Shown: one piece after another, positions 25,091 through 34,716 of the stretch
Layout: the number at the start of each line of letters is the position of its first letter
Numbering within the stretch: position 1 is the stretch's first letter
Assembly: GCA_942493375.1 (NCBI GenBank)
Contig: OW818698.1
Coordinates: forward strand, 5,704,001-5,768,000
Source of the DNA: G942493375 sp942493375
GTDB lineage: Bacteria > Armatimonadota > UBA5829
Direction: 5' to 3'
DNA: 64,000 nt
The notes under the pieces: generated by a model
What the model was told of the DNA's origin: nothing
Databases searched by the model: none
The model's input: only the letters and a program-made list of their open reading frames with translations
Position numbers and translations under genes: made by a program

Positions 25091-25398
25091 ACAAAATCTA
25101 GACTGGGATAGACCCGGAGACAGTGATAGACGGCGGCTATTATGGCCGCCCGTCTTCGTGTTTGGGGGATTGTGTCCTTTATAGGAATTGAGTTTACCGG
25201 GCGGAGGCAGATTGTCTCCGCCCGAAAGTGTCTCAGATTTCAGTGTTTGTGGTGGGTGTTAATATTCTCGTGTTTCATGATACTTCATGTTTTGCATGGG
25301 TGTGCTGAGACAACAGTTTTAGCGTTTTTGTAGCGAGTCTTTCCTTACTCGTCGTTGAGCGCATCGGTGCGTAGAAATGGACTCTGGGTTTTTTTACA
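25091..25398. other. Intergenic stretch with two strong hairpins
   Basis: GACGGCGGC/GCCGCCCGTC (25129-25157) follows the BamE-like gene and may be its terminator. CGGGCGGAGGC/GTCTCCGCCCG (25198-25224) is a second hairpin. GAGCGCATCGGTGCG lies near 25357. No open frame looks coding. Confidence 0.6.
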
Positions 25399-27207
25399 GT
25401 GGCACAGGGTAAATATCCTACAGACGAAATACGTGAACGGTCTAATCTGGTTGACATTGTCTCTCAACATGTAGCCCTCAAAAAGAGCGGCAGTCAGTTG
25501 AAGGGGTTATGTCCGTTTCACAACGAGAAGACACCATCTTTTCAGGTTAATCCTGACAAAGGTATCTGGAAGTGTTTCGGCTGCGGTGAAGGTGGGGATG
25601 TATTCTCATTTGTTCAAAAAATCGAGAACCTGACTTTCCCGGAGACTGTAGAACTGCTTGCACGCAAAGCCGGGATAACACTGGAGACATCTGAGAAGGA
25701 ATCAGCAAGACTCAGTCAGAGGGACCGGCTGTTTCGAGCTAATTCAGTTGCTGCTGAGTTTTACATGAACAGCCTTAAGAGTTCAAAGGCTGCGAAGGAC
25801 TATCTGGCCCGGCGTGGGGTCAGCGATGCTGCGATAGCCAAGTTTCGCATTGGTTATGCTCCTGATTCCTGGGATGGGCTTCGGCTGCATCTGGAGCGGA
25901 TGAAGGTGGCGTATGCGGATTCTGTTGCTGCAGGTCTGCTTGTTGCCAGGGACAATTCTACTGGGTTTTATGACAGATTCAGAGATCGGTTGATGTTTCC
26001 GATTCTGGATATGTCCGATAGAGTGATTGCTTTCGGAGGGCGGATTATAGGGCAGGGAGAGCCGAAATATTTGAACTCTCCTGAGACTCCAGTCTTCAGT
26101 AAAACAAAAACCTTGTATGGTTTGAACTTTGCAAGAAAAGTTATACCTAAGCAAGACGTAGTAATTGTGGTAGAAGGGTATATGGATGCCCTTACGGCCC
26201 AAGAGGCCGGATTCGAAAATACTGTAGCTACTTTGGGAACTGCACTGACTACAGAACACGTAAACCTTATTGCAAGGTATACGAAAAATGCTGCACTTTG
26301 TTATGATGCAGACTCAGCCGGAATGGCTGCAGCGCTAAAAGGTGCACCATTGTTTGAAGAGGCAGGACTTAAGGTAAGAATAATGATGCTGCCTCCTGGT
26401 GAAGACCCGGACAGCATATTGCGTAAAGGTGATAAAAGCGTCTTTGCCAATCACGTAGCGAAGGCCATACCGCTGATTGATTATAGGCTGCGGTTGGCTG
26501 TTAAACCGTTTGACTTGAAGACTCCTGAAGGCAAGACTTCTGCTCTTAAGACGGCAGTAGAGATTGTAGCTCAGGTTGACAGCTCTGTTGAGCGTGAGCG
26601 GTTGATACGCATGATGGCTCAGTTGCATCCCAACTTTGGGAGTGGGACAACCAGGGCTGAGGACCATATCAGGTCTGATATCGAACGCAGCAGGACTCAG
26701 ACTACACGGACTGTAAAAAATACAGCTCAGCCAAATAGTAGCGGTGCTGCTGACAGGCCGAAAAAGGCTGTGTTGAGTCTACGCGATAAGACGGAACGAC
26801 TTATATTGGGCATGTTGGTATGTAAAAAAGTCGATCCTAACAAGGTTTTTGCGGTGTGTCCGGCGAAGGAATTCCTTGCTGGTAAAAATGCAATACTGGC
26901 TCAGGCTATTGAGAGTTTATATGCAAGCAGCGGAGAAGCTGATGCTGCCAGTATGTATGGGTTGTTGGATGGTGGAGAGGCGCAGGAGCTTCTCACAGAT
27001 CTGGTTGTGGGTACTGATGAGTCAGAATATGAACAGCCTATTCAGGAACTGTTGAATGTTTTGCAGATCCACAAGAAAAATGAGTCCCTGGCTAGAAACC
27101 GGGAATTGATGCAAAAGGTCAACGATGGAGTTATTTCCAGAGATGACCCGGAGTATGGGGAGTATATGAAGCTTATTAGGGAGACCTCATCACCATTTCG
27201 CAGGTGA
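25399..27207 (+). CDS. dnaG: DNA primase
   Basis: The 602-residue primase makes RNA primers at the replication fork. The N-terminal zinc ribbon is CPFH (about 38-41) with CFGCG (59-63). The catalytic core has RFRDRLMFPI, AFGGR and the TOPRIM residues EGYMD and DADSAG. The C-terminal helicase-binding region (about 455-590) is divergent, as usual. The start is GTG 25399 with no strong Shine-Dalgarno; the family normally begins in this position. rpoD follows 166 bases downstream, the classical macromolecular-synthesis arrangement (without rpsU). Confidence 0.95.
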   Translation: MAQGKYPTDEIRERSNLVDIVSQHVALKKSGSQLKGLCPFHNEKTPSFQVNPDKGIWKCFGCGEGGDVFSFVQKIENLTFPETVELLARKAGITLETSEKESARLSQRDRLFRANSVAAEFYMNSLKSSKAAKDYLARRGVSDAAIAKFRIGYAPDSWDGLRLHLERMKVAYADSVAAGLLVARDNSTGFYDRFRDRLMFPILDMSDRVIAFGGRIIGQGEPKYLNSPETPVFSKTKTLYGLNFARKVIPKQDVVIVVEGYMDALTAQEAGFENTVATLGTALTTEHVNLIARYTKNAALCYDADSAGMAAALKGAPLFEEAGLKVRIMMLPPGEDPDSILRKGDKSVFANHVAKAIPLIDYRLRLAVKPFDLKTPEGKTSALKTAVEIVAQVDSSVERERLIRMMAQLHPNFGSGTTRAEDHIRSDIERSRTQTTRTVKNTAQPNSSGAADRPKKAVLSLRDKTERLILGMLVCKKVDPNKVFAVCPAKEFLAGKNAILAQAIESLYASSGEADAASMYGLLDGGEAQELLTDLVVGTDESEYEQPIQELLNVLQIHKKNESLARNRELMQKVNDGVISRDDPEYGEYMKLIRETSSPFRR

Positions 27208-27373
27208 TCATGCTTCATTAATGATAAATGGATTGGAACGTTTCTATTACAGGGTGCGTTCATAATTTTGAGATAGCTCGCGCAAATGGTGAGATTCTGC
27301 CGGGGGATTTGCGTCTATTATTAAATAGTAGTGGCTGTGTTGTTCCCTTTGGCTGATTGGAGATGAGTATTAG

Positions 27374-28477
27374 GTGGCTGTTGACTTAAAAGGCAATGAA
27401 CGGCTGCAAAAGCTGATTGCAGAAGGCAAGAAAGTCGGTTATCTGACGTATGACCAGATAAACGAAGGTCTGAGCCATGAGGAATTCGACGCCGAGCAAG
27501 TGGATGATATCCTACAGGTGTTCGCGGACGAAGGTATCAGGATAGTCGATCACCCTGCCGATGAACCGGAAGTCGAAGATTTCGATGAAGAAGCTGAACC
27601 TGCAGATATTGAAGCTGCGGATTCGGAGATGGTCGAGATCGAAGGCATGGGGCTTGATGACTCTGTGAGGATGTGGCTCAGGGAGATAGGTAAGACTCCG
27701 CTTCTCACCACACACGCCGAAGTTGCACTTGCAAAACGAGTAGAGCTCGGGGACATGGAAGCTAAGGAGGTTCTGACCGAGGCTAACCTGCGTCTTGTTG
27801 TCAGTATCGCCAAACGTTATTCCGGCAGAGGCATGAGCTTTCCGGACTTGATTCAGGAAGGCAATATAGGCCTCATCAGGGCGGTTGAGAAGTTCGATTA
27901 CAGGAAAGGCTACAAGTTCAGCACATATGCCACGTGGTGGATACGTCAGGCCATAACCAGGGCTATTGCAGACCAGGGCAGAACTATACGTATACCTGTG
28001 CATATGGTTGAGACTATAAACAGGCTTGTAAAAACCCAGAGCCAGCTATTGCAGGATTTGGGAAGAGAACCCAGTCTGGATGAGCTCAGCAGGGAATTGG
28101 GACTGACTCCGGACAGAGTCAGTGAGATCCAGCGGATAGCGCCAGCTCCACTCTCTCTGGAAACACCGATTGGTGAAGAGGAAGATAGTCACCTGGCTGA
28201 CTTCATTGAAGACCAGGATGCTGTGTCTCCTTCTGAAGCTGCAGCGACTATGATTCTCAGAGAGAAGATAGATGATGCACTTGGCAAGCTGACTGTAAGA
28301 GAGCGCGATGTCTTGAGAATGCGCTTTGGGCTGGATGATGGATATTCCAGAACGCTGGAAGAGGTCGGACGCCATTTCAAAGTGACTCGCGAGAGAATCA
28401 GGCAAATAGAGGCCAAAGCTCTCAAGAAGCTCAGGCACCCGAGTCGAAGCAAGAAACTGAGGGATTATCTGGAGTAA
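27374..28477 (+). CDS. rpoD: Primary sigma factor RpoD
   Basis: The 367-residue sigma-70 has a short region 1.1 (residues 1-60, LQKLIAEGKKVGYLTYDQI), an acidic linker (65-85), region 1.2 (DDSVRMWLREIG), and region 2 with LRLVVSIAKRY, FPDLIQEGNIGLIRAVEKFDY and FSTYATWWIRQAI. Region 3 (HMVETINRLVK) holds the segment that reads extended -10 elements, and region 4.2 is TLEEVGRHFKVTRERIRQIE. The absence of a long non-conserved region resembles Gram-positive and related SigA proteins. The start is GTG 27374. It ends at the terminator at 28504. Many promoters in this window carry an extended TGn, which region 3.0 would contact. Confidence 0.95.
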   Translation: MAVDLKGNERLQKLIAEGKKVGYLTYDQINEGLSHEEFDAEQVDDILQVFADEGIRIVDHPADEPEVEDFDEEAEPADIEAADSEMVEIEGMGLDDSVRMWLREIGKTPLLTTHAEVALAKRVELGDMEAKEVLTEANLRLVVSIAKRYSGRGMSFPDLIQEGNIGLIRAVEKFDYRKGYKFSTYATWWIRQAITRAIADQGRTIRIPVHMVETINRLVKTQSQLLQDLGREPSLDELSRELGLTPDRVSEIQRIAPAPLSLETPIGEEEDSHLADFIEDQDAVSPSEAAATMILREKIDDALGKLTVRERDVLRMRFGLDDGYSRTLEEVGRHFKVTRERIRQIEAKALKKLRHPSRSKKLRDYLE

Positions 28478-28503
28478 GTCCGGAAGTCTTTCTGTTAATG
28501 TAT

Positions 28504-28542
28504 AAAGGCCGTCTGTTGAATAAGCAGGCGGCCTTTGTTTTA
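28504..28542 (+). terminator. rpoD intrinsic terminator
   Basis: AAAGGCCGTCTG and CAGGCGGCCTTT form a 12-base stem with a short loop, followed by GTTTT, 27 bases after the stop. Confidence 0.85.
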
Positions 28543-28550
28543 ACTGAAAG

Positions 28551-28577
28551 CAGGTTGGAAGCCCGCACCACAATTTA
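28551..28577. repeat. Family C half-element overlapping a stop codon
   Basis: GCAGGTTGGAAGCCCGCACC then ACAATTTA. The last TTA is the TAA stop of the minus-strand lipoprotein gene. Confidence 0.8.
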
Positions 28578-29135
28578 GAAAGGTGAATCTGGCGGTAGGA
28601 CTGACGGCGGATTGATGTCCAGTTTCCCTACTGCGGTTTCTGCGTATTTGCCAGTTATATCTGTCGCTACAACCTTAATTTTATACTGAGCTACCGGTCC
28701 ACCCATCCTAAGGTTCCCTTTTACAGTATATGTGCATTTATATGGGGCTGATCCGGTCATTGGAACATCCTCTGCGGCTCCCGTAGGGGGAGTTATGACA
28801 GCTTTTACATTGTCTATCTTTGTAGTCGATGTGACGGTCGCAGTAAACTGTATGTCTCCACCCATATAAGTGAACTTTGCTGGGAACTTAATAGTTGGTC
28901 CGACTATCTTTATTGCGTTGGCTTGATAGGCTCCTCCACCTGTATAACTACCGTCACCTGACTTTGTAGTAGTAGGGCCTGGCCCAACAGTTCCGTCGGT
29001 TCCGTCTCCACCTTTGCCAGGATCATTAGGATCAACCGGAGTAGTCGCAATGATCGTTGTACCCCCACCACATCCTGCAAGCAGCATGAATGTCAGCAAG
29101 AGCGTGATACTTAATACAACAGCAATAATCCTCAT
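28575..29135 (-). CDS. Lipoprotein with an Ig-like domain
   Basis: The 186-residue protein has a lipoprotein signal (MRIIAVVLSITLLLTFMLLAGC, lipidated Cys at 22), a Gly/Asp/Pro/Thr-rich linker (about 25-65) and one beta-sandwich domain (about 72-178; FTATVTSTTKIDNVKAVIT, YKIKVVATDITGK). Its ATG overlaps the TGA of the giant Ig-repeat gene by the ATGA arrangement, and AGGGGGTGC lies upstream. The two are therefore translationally coupled, and the lipoprotein may anchor or cap the giant protein at the envelope. The stop codon TAA is part of a family C repeat. Confidence 0.75.
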   Translation of the reverse strand: MRIIAVVLSITLLLTFMLLAGCGGGTTIIATTPVDPNDPGKGGDGTDGTVGPGPTTTKSGDGSYTGGGAYQANAIKIVGPTIKFPAKFTYMGGDIQFTATVTSTTKIDNVKAVITPPTGAAEDVPMTGSAPYKCTYTVKGNLRMGGPVAQYKIKVVATDITGKYAETAVGKLDINPPSVLPPDSPF

Positions 29136-32100
29136 TTTGCACCCCCTGGAGATATAATCAGGCTGCATTCTTCTGTTGCATGTATCCAGTATGCACGCCA
29201 CGGTTCAAGACTGTTTCTGTCGACTACCGCTATACTAGGATCGGAGACAATAAAGTAAGCTCCAGTCAACGGGTTTGTTGCGTTTTGTTGCCATCCCCAC
29301 GCATAAGGAGCTACAAGCTTTGTTGACTCTGCCAGTGTAAGTTCCTTTTTATCCAGATCGCGGACTTTCAATCTCAACAGGTCCCACTTTACTGCCTTTA
29401 TAAACGGCATACCAAACATATTCCATCCTGGATAGAGTTTAATCTCAGCGGATGTATCCTGCGGGGCAAGTCGTCCAAGTGGAGTTGCAGGGGCTGCAGC
29501 AAAGACTGTCCACCAGCCTCTTCCCTGAACTGCATCCTGTGGGATGAACCATGATGTAATCTCCGGATACGAATAGTATCTACCTTCACCAGTATTGTAA
29601 CAGGTCCATTTCGAATCCAGGAATCCAACTGAGACCTTGGGATCTGTATATACAGGTATCAATGGGAGACTCACCATACTGAGACCGATCCATGCTGCGC
29701 CCGGACCAGTTTCTACCTTGTCTACTTTGATCGTGTCGGTTGATGTTGTATTATCTTTACCAAGAGCTGTAATTGTGATTGTGTTGGTTCCGGCAAACAT
29801 TGGGATGACAGCGTTCCAGATTTCAGTTCCAGTGCATACTCCTGAAGATCCTGAAGAACTGGACCAACTGACTTTGCTTATGCCCTCGGTACTGGCTGCA
29901 TTGCCTGAAATTATCAACTGGTTGCCAACCCATTTACAGTAGCCATCATCCGCTGGTGCCGTAATCTGTACAGCTACTGAGTCAGATAGGCTGACTCTGA
30001 GTTGTGCTATTGTACGATTTCCTGCACCATCCTCGGCAGTAGCCGTAATAATATTGACTCCCGGCAACAGTGGGATTTTCTCGCCCATCCATTCACTTGT
30101 TCCTGTAGCTTTCCCGGCCACTCCTCTATCATTGCTCCAGTATATCTGGATGACTTTGTTGTCATCCGATGCGATGCCTTCGAGCTTCAGCTCAGGATTC
30201 GCAGTCACATACTTGGCTGCATTTGTAGGCGCGGTAATTGCAATAGTTGGCGCTGTGCGATCAGCAGGCGCATACATTACTTTCATTGTTGTGCTGCCTG
30301 AGTTTCCTCCACCATCAATTGCAGTCACAGTAATGATCGTTTCACCCGGGGAAATGCCGATACTGGTTGCTTTCCAGGCAGCTGTGCCTGTGCATTTTCC
30401 GGACTCCCCACGACTGGTTGACCAGCCTACTTCAGCAATTCCAATATTGTCGGATGCAGATCCACCCAGGTTAACCGTCCCTCTTACAGCATTATAGGTC
30501 CCGGAGCTGGAAGGACTTGTGATTTTAACAGTAGGTGGTTTTATGTCCAACAGTGTTACTTCAATAGAATCAGAGGCCGCATTGCCTACCGGGTCCGTCG
30601 CGGTTACTGTGATCACTGTAACACCTAAAGTCAGCTTGATGCCGGAAATGGTAAATTTGCTGCCTGCTTTGACAGTACCTTTACCTCCGTTGTCAGCTGA
30701 CCATGTAAGAGTCTTAATGGATGTATCGTCAACAGCAGTTCCTCCGATGGTGATTGTAGCAGCATCGGTCGAAGTCTTCGGATCCATAGTCGGATTATCT
30801 ATTATGACTACTGGCGGAGTTACATCCGGTGGTGTATAATTCACCTTTAGAGTAGCAGAAGCAGTTAGGCCAGATGAATCCGATGCAGTTATGGTAATGT
30901 TATTGATACCTTTTAGCAACGTTATTTCAGGAGTATTCCAGGAGTTTGTCCCAACGCACATTCCGCTTTTTGTACTTGCATCAGTTGCCCATTTTACATC
31001 AGTGATGGAGACATTATCCAGAGCTGTTCCACCCAGTGAGATGGTGGGTAAATCTGTTGTGTATTCTTTACCACGAGTCGGGGCGGTAATGGTAACTGTT
31101 GGTGGTTTGACATCGGTCAATGTAACCATTAGTGTTACAGATGCCGTATAGCCTCCGCTGTCTTTCGCAGTCGCCGTGATATTATTAATCCCGGGGACCA
31201 GCGCAATATTATTAGCGGACCATTTTTCTGTTCCTGAGCAAATTCCTGATCCACCTTTGTCATTTGCCCATGTGACCATTACAAGCCCTATTTCGTCGCT
31301 TGCGGCTCCACCTATGTTTATTGGTGATGAACTTGCTGCATAGGTTGGGTTTTTAGATGGAATTGTAAAGCTGACACTGGGAGCTGTATCAACGAGAGTA
31401 ACCGTCATAACTATAGCAGTAGTATTGCCTGAAGTATCTTTGGCGGTGAATGTTATTGTGTTATCTCCCACTCTCAGCGGGAGATCTGTCGCAGTCCAGG
31501 TGTTTGTCCCGGTAGCTTTTCCTTTGGTCCCATTATCCATCACCCAGGTAACATCATTCACCTTTACATCATCATTTGCTGTACCTGTAACGGTGACCGT
31601 GCTAAGAGTCGTAGAATATGTTCCTCCCGAAGTGGGACTTTCGATAGTAATATTTGGAGGAGTTGTATCAGTAAATGAAATGCTAAGGGTATCCGTAGCA
31701 TTTTTACCTGCGGCATCCTTTGCCGTCATTGTAATAAGATTTGTTCCAAGCTGCAGAGAGACTGCATTTGTGTTCCATGTAGAAGTTCCATTTACGGCTG
31801 TACTTCCGCCACGGCTGTTTGCACAGGTTACCGTTGTTACACCTATGTTGTCGGAAGCTGTTCCGGACAGTACTACTGAGGATGTGTGTGTTGAATAATT
31901 CGGCACATCTGTAGGCTGCAATATTGTGATAGCGGGAGGAGTTGAATCCGGGACTGTAACAGTTAATATATCAGTTCCCTTATTATCGGAATTATCAACG
32001 GCAGTTACAGTGATAATATTATCTCCCTGGATAAGTGGAAGATCGGAAACTAACCAGTTTTCTTTTCCGGAGCATGTTCCGGAGGCTCCAGTGCTTGTGG

Positions 32101-33979
32101 ACCATGTTACAGAGCTGACTGCATTTACATCGACAGCGGTTCCACCCAATGCTATACTCTGCGCTGAAGTGTTAAATTTAACCAGAGTAGTTGGGATTTT
32201 GATTGTAACTGTTGGACCATCTCCATCAAGATATTGAATAGTTACGGTATCTGAGCTATAGTTGCCCGCAGCGTCCGTTGAAGTTACTGTTATCAGATTA
32301 TCTCCGAGATTGAGCGGTACGCTTTTGGCTGACCAGCTTGTAAGACCGGTGCAAACGCCAGATTCACCAGTCGGTTTGGACCAGTTTACAGAAATAATGC
32401 CAACGTCATCGGCGGCGTTTCCAGCAATATCAATTTTGTTATTGCGATATCGCTCCACTCGTTCGCCAGGCGGATTTGTAATAACAATAGTAGGTGCAGT
32501 TACATCAGTAAACAATATTACAAAATTGTCGCTTGCGGTGTTACCCGCAGAATCTTTCGCGGTTATAGTCACCTGATTTGAACCGGGCTGAAGAGGGATC
32601 TTAGTAGCCAGCCATGTTGTTGTTCCAGCGCAGATTCCGCTAGCTCCGCCACTGGTTGCCCATGTTATCTGTGCAAGCGCAGCATCATCGGATGCTGTGC
32701 CACCAACATCAATCTTCGCACTGGTGGTATCATATGTCTCCTTATTAGTCGGTGTGAGTATGTTTATGATAGGTACAGTAACGTCTGCATACGTTATTGC
32801 GATAGAATCTGTAGACAGGTTGCCTGCTGCATCTTTGCAGGTGATTGAGATGTGGTTTAGACCATTTTTCAGCTGCAAACCGGAGGCACTCCAGTTGTAA
32901 GTACCGACACAATCCCCGGATCCACCCAGGTTACTAGACCATGTCAACGAGTCCAGTTCACCATTATCGGATGCTATGCCGGATATTGTTACACGTGAGT
33001 AGTCAGCAGTATACACAGGTTCCACTGTTGGGCCAGTTATTGTTACAGTTGGAGGAATAGTGTCCGGAAGAGTAATTGTCAAGACATCGTAAGCACTGTT
33101 CCCAGCATCGTCATATGCGGTGATTTTGAAAACATTAGCACCTACAGCCAATTCCAGGGCACCAGTGCTCCATGCAGTGGTTCCTGTGCAGGATTGCACC
33201 GGACCATCATTTAGCGTATATTCAACAGAGCTTATGGCCGTGTTGTCTCCAGCGCTGCCCTGGACATTAGCTGTGTTTGCATATGTTGTATATGTAGAGT
33301 TTGCAGTGGGTTTTGTTATAGTTATGAACGGTAGAGTACCATCATTGTAGGTTATTACCAATGATTCAACACTTGTGTTGCCCAGCTTGTCAGTTGCTGT
33401 AAGCGTTATTGTCTGTTTGCCAAGAATTAATACAACCCCTGCTGCTGACCAGACCGATGTCCCTACGCAAGTGCCTGATCCACCACTGGAGTTTGACCAT
33501 GCGACCGACGCTACACCTGCAGGATCTGAGACTGATCCGGATAGGTTAATTGTGCTGTTGTAGACTGTTACCGGGTTCGTTGATGGGTTTGCAACTGAGA
33601 GTGTTGGACCTTCCAGGTCATAGTTGACTGTTGTAGTAGTGGTTTTTGTGCTGCCAGTTCCATCAGAAGCTGTGACTGTTATAATATTAGCCCCAACTAC
33701 CAGAGGTATGTCTGAAGCAGTCCAGGTCTGTATTCCCACACAGGTTCCACTTGGACCGGCATCAGATGACCATGATACGTCAGTTGTATCATCAGACGCT
33801 GTTCCTGACAGTGTGATTACCCCTACTGCGGTATAACAGGTACCGGTAGAATTTGGCCCGGTAATTGCCACAGAGATTGCGTTGCAAGATATAGATGCGG
33901 GTAAAATGCTCATTATGAGCAACGATATTTGGAGAGACCGAAGTCTCCAGTTTTTACTACATGATTCAGGTTTATGCAT
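29132..33979 (-). CDS. Giant secreted protein with 15 Ig-like repeats
   Basis: This 1615-residue protein begins with a basic N-terminus and a hydrophobic signal (LQISLLIMSILPASISC, about 17-33). Fifteen consecutive repeats of about 93 residues fill 34-1425. Each has the plan PPTVTITxPT, GGTASDxxxxxxVTWS, a G-x-C-x-GT segment, W, xLxxGxNxITVTAxDxAGN and a closing DTLxVTxxD. They resemble bacterial Ig or glucodextranase-B-like modules. The C-terminal 190 residues form a separate domain (PGWNMFGMPF, AYWIHATEE) seen on surface proteins. It is likely an adhesin, stalk or S-layer-associated fibre. AGAGGT stands before ATG 33979. Confidence 0.85.
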   Translation of the reverse strand: MHKPESCSKNWRLRSLQISLLIMSILPASISCNAISVAITGPNSTGTCYTAVGVITLSGTASDDTTDVSWSSDAGPSGTCVGIQTWTASDIPLVVGANIITVTASDGTGSTKTTTTTVNYDLEGPTLSVANPSTNPVTVYNSTINLSGSVSDPAGVASVAWSNSSGGSGTCVGTSVWSAAGVVLILGKQTITLTATDKLGNTSVESLVITYNDGTLPFITITKPTANSTYTTYANTANVQGSAGDNTAISSVEYTLNDGPVQSCTGTTAWSTGALELAVGANVFKITAYDDAGNSAYDVLTITLPDTIPPTVTITGPTVEPVYTADYSRVTISGIASDNGELDSLTWSSNLGGSGDCVGTYNWSASGLQLKNGLNHISITCKDAAGNLSTDSIAITYADVTVPIINILTPTNKETYDTTSAKIDVGGTASDDAALAQITWATSGGASGICAGTTTWLATKIPLQPGSNQVTITAKDSAGNTASDNFVILFTDVTAPTIVITNPPGERVERYRNNKIDIAGNAADDVGIISVNWSKPTGESGVCTGLTSWSAKSVPLNLGDNLITVTSTDAAGNYSSDTVTIQYLDGDGPTVTIKIPTTLVKFNTSAQSIALGGTAVDVNAVSSVTWSTSTGASGTCSGKENWLVSDLPLIQGDNIITVTAVDNSDNKGTDILTVTVPDSTPPAITILQPTDVPNYSTHTSSVVLSGTASDNIGVTTVTCANSRGGSTAVNGTSTWNTNAVSLQLGTNLITMTAKDAAGKNATDTLSISFTDTTPPNITIESPTSGGTYSTTLSTVTVTGTANDDVKVNDVTWVMDNGTKGKATGTNTWTATDLPLRVGDNTITFTAKDTSGNTTAIVMTVTLVDTAPSVSFTIPSKNPTYAASSSPINIGGAASDEIGLVMVTWANDKGGSGICSGTEKWSANNIALVPGINNITATAKDSGGYTASVTLMVTLTDVKPPTVTITAPTRGKEYTTDLPTISLGGTALDNVSITDVKWATDASTKSGMCVGTNSWNTPEITLLKGINNITITASDSSGLTASATLKVNYTPPDVTPPVVIIDNPTMDPKTSTDAATITIGGTAVDDTSIKTLTWSADNGGKGTVKAGSKFTISGIKLTLGVTVITVTATDPVGNAASDSIEVTLLDIKPPTVKITSPSSSGTYNAVRGTVNLGGSASDNIGIAEVGWSTSRGESGKCTGTAAWKATSIGISPGETIITVTAIDGGGNSGSTTMKVMYAPADRTAPTIAITAPTNAAKYVTANPELKLEGIASDDNKVIQIYWSNDRGVAGKATGTSEWMGEKIPLLPGVNIITATAEDGAGNRTIAQLRVSLSDSVAVQITAPADDGYCKWVGNQLIISGNAASTEGISKVSWSSSSGSSGVCTGTEIWNAVIPMFAGTNTITITALGKDNTTSTDTIKVDKVETGPGAAWIGLSMVSLPLIPVYTDPKVSVGFLDSKWTCYNTGEGRYYSYPEITSWFIPQDAVQGRGWWTVFAAAPATPLGRLAPQDTSAEIKLYPGWNMFGMPFIKAVKWDLLRLKVRDLDKKELTLAESTKLVAPYAWGWQQNATNPLTGAYFIVSDPSIAVVDRNSLEPWRAYWIHATEECSLIISPGGAK

Positions 33980-34022
33980 AGTACCTCTACCTTTATCTCA
34001 GAAACGCGAAAACAAGTATTGC

Positions 34023-34050
34023 TTGCGACTATCTTGCATTGAGTTATAAT
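34023..34050 (+). promoter_or_regulatory. Promoter-like TTGCGA-16-TATAAT
   Basis: It points away from the giant Ig-repeat gene and would start an RNA near 34057. Confidence 0.45.
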
Positions 34051-34056
34051 TGCGGG

Positions 34057-34230
34057 TGTGCTATCCAGCGAGTAATATGCCTATGGATATGTGGTTCGCC
34101 TTATACACCTATTGAATTACTTATCGGCATTAGAAATCGAGTAATTGACTTCATTTCCGAGAAAGGAGTAGAAACAGGTTCTTTTTTTGCATGTGTTGAG
34201 GGGTGCAAAAGCTCTCAACCTCACTTTTTT
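34057..34230 (+). ncRNA. Candidate small RNA, family unknown
   Basis: The interval is bounded by TTGCGA-16-TATAAT and by a hairpin GTTGAG/CTCAAC followed by CTCACTTTTTT (34196-34230). Inside, GAGTAATATGCC (34071-) can pair with GGCATT near 34132. No match to tmRNA, RNase P, SRP or 6S is evident. Weak open frames across it lack ribosome-binding sites. Confidence 0.35.
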
Positions 34231-34250
34231 ATATAAATAGCCCGAACTGG

Positions 34251-34280
34251 TTGTCAATCTGGCCTTTAGAGTGGTATAAT
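34251..34280 (+). promoter_or_regulatory. tRNA-Gly/tRNA-Cys promoter
   Basis: TTGTCA-18-TATAAT with an extended TGG before the -10, 19 bases upstream of tRNA-Gly. Confidence 0.8.
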
Positions 34281-34298
34281 GCTGTAGTGTTGGTGGTT

Positions 34299-34373
<75 letters not shown>

Positions 34374-34394
34374 ACTAATGTAGGTTCTGATTAA

Positions 34395-34470
34395 GGCGAC
34401 GTAGCCAAGTGGCTAAGGCGGCGGTCTGCAAAACCGCTATTCATGAGTTCGATTCTCATCGTCGCCTCCA
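34395..34470 (+). tRNA. tRNA-Cys (GCA)
   Basis: Acceptor GGCGACG pairs with CGTCGCC. The anticodon arm is GCGGT-CTGCAAA-ACCGC with anticodon GCA, and CCA is encoded (34468-34470). It is 21 bases after tRNA-Gly and probably on the same transcript. Confidence 0.93.
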
Positions 34471-34716
34471 GAAATTCCTCTTCTCTTTTCCAACTTCTAG
34501 TAATCTTCAGGCTTTCTGCTGCAATCAGGCGTAACTGTGTTTTCCGATAGGACTTATAGGACCAATGGGACTAATAGGACAGGCTTCGGGTGGTTGGAGT
34601 TTTTGGTGTTTTTCGTATAATATACAATCCAAGCTTGCTCTTGATAGAGGATTTTCGGGCTCTCACGCTTAATGGAAATAATGATCATATATATGTGAAC
34701 TTGGGAGTAAATGCAG

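Larger units (their letters stand above)
33980..34298. other. Intergenic region upstream of the tRNA genes
   Basis: It holds a possible small RNA gene (34057-34230) and the tRNA promoter at 34251-34280. No protein-coding frame is supported. Confidence 0.6.

Noticed and set aside
29637..33836. A series of open plus-strand frames across the giant Ig-repeat gene
   Set aside because: They are antisense reflections of the repeated Ser/Thr/Val/Gly-rich coding frame, recur with the repeat period, and lack ribosome-binding sites.
34039..34236. A 65-codon frame inside the candidate small RNA
   Set aside because: It starts in the -10 region of the only promoter, has no Shine-Dalgarno and no family similarity.
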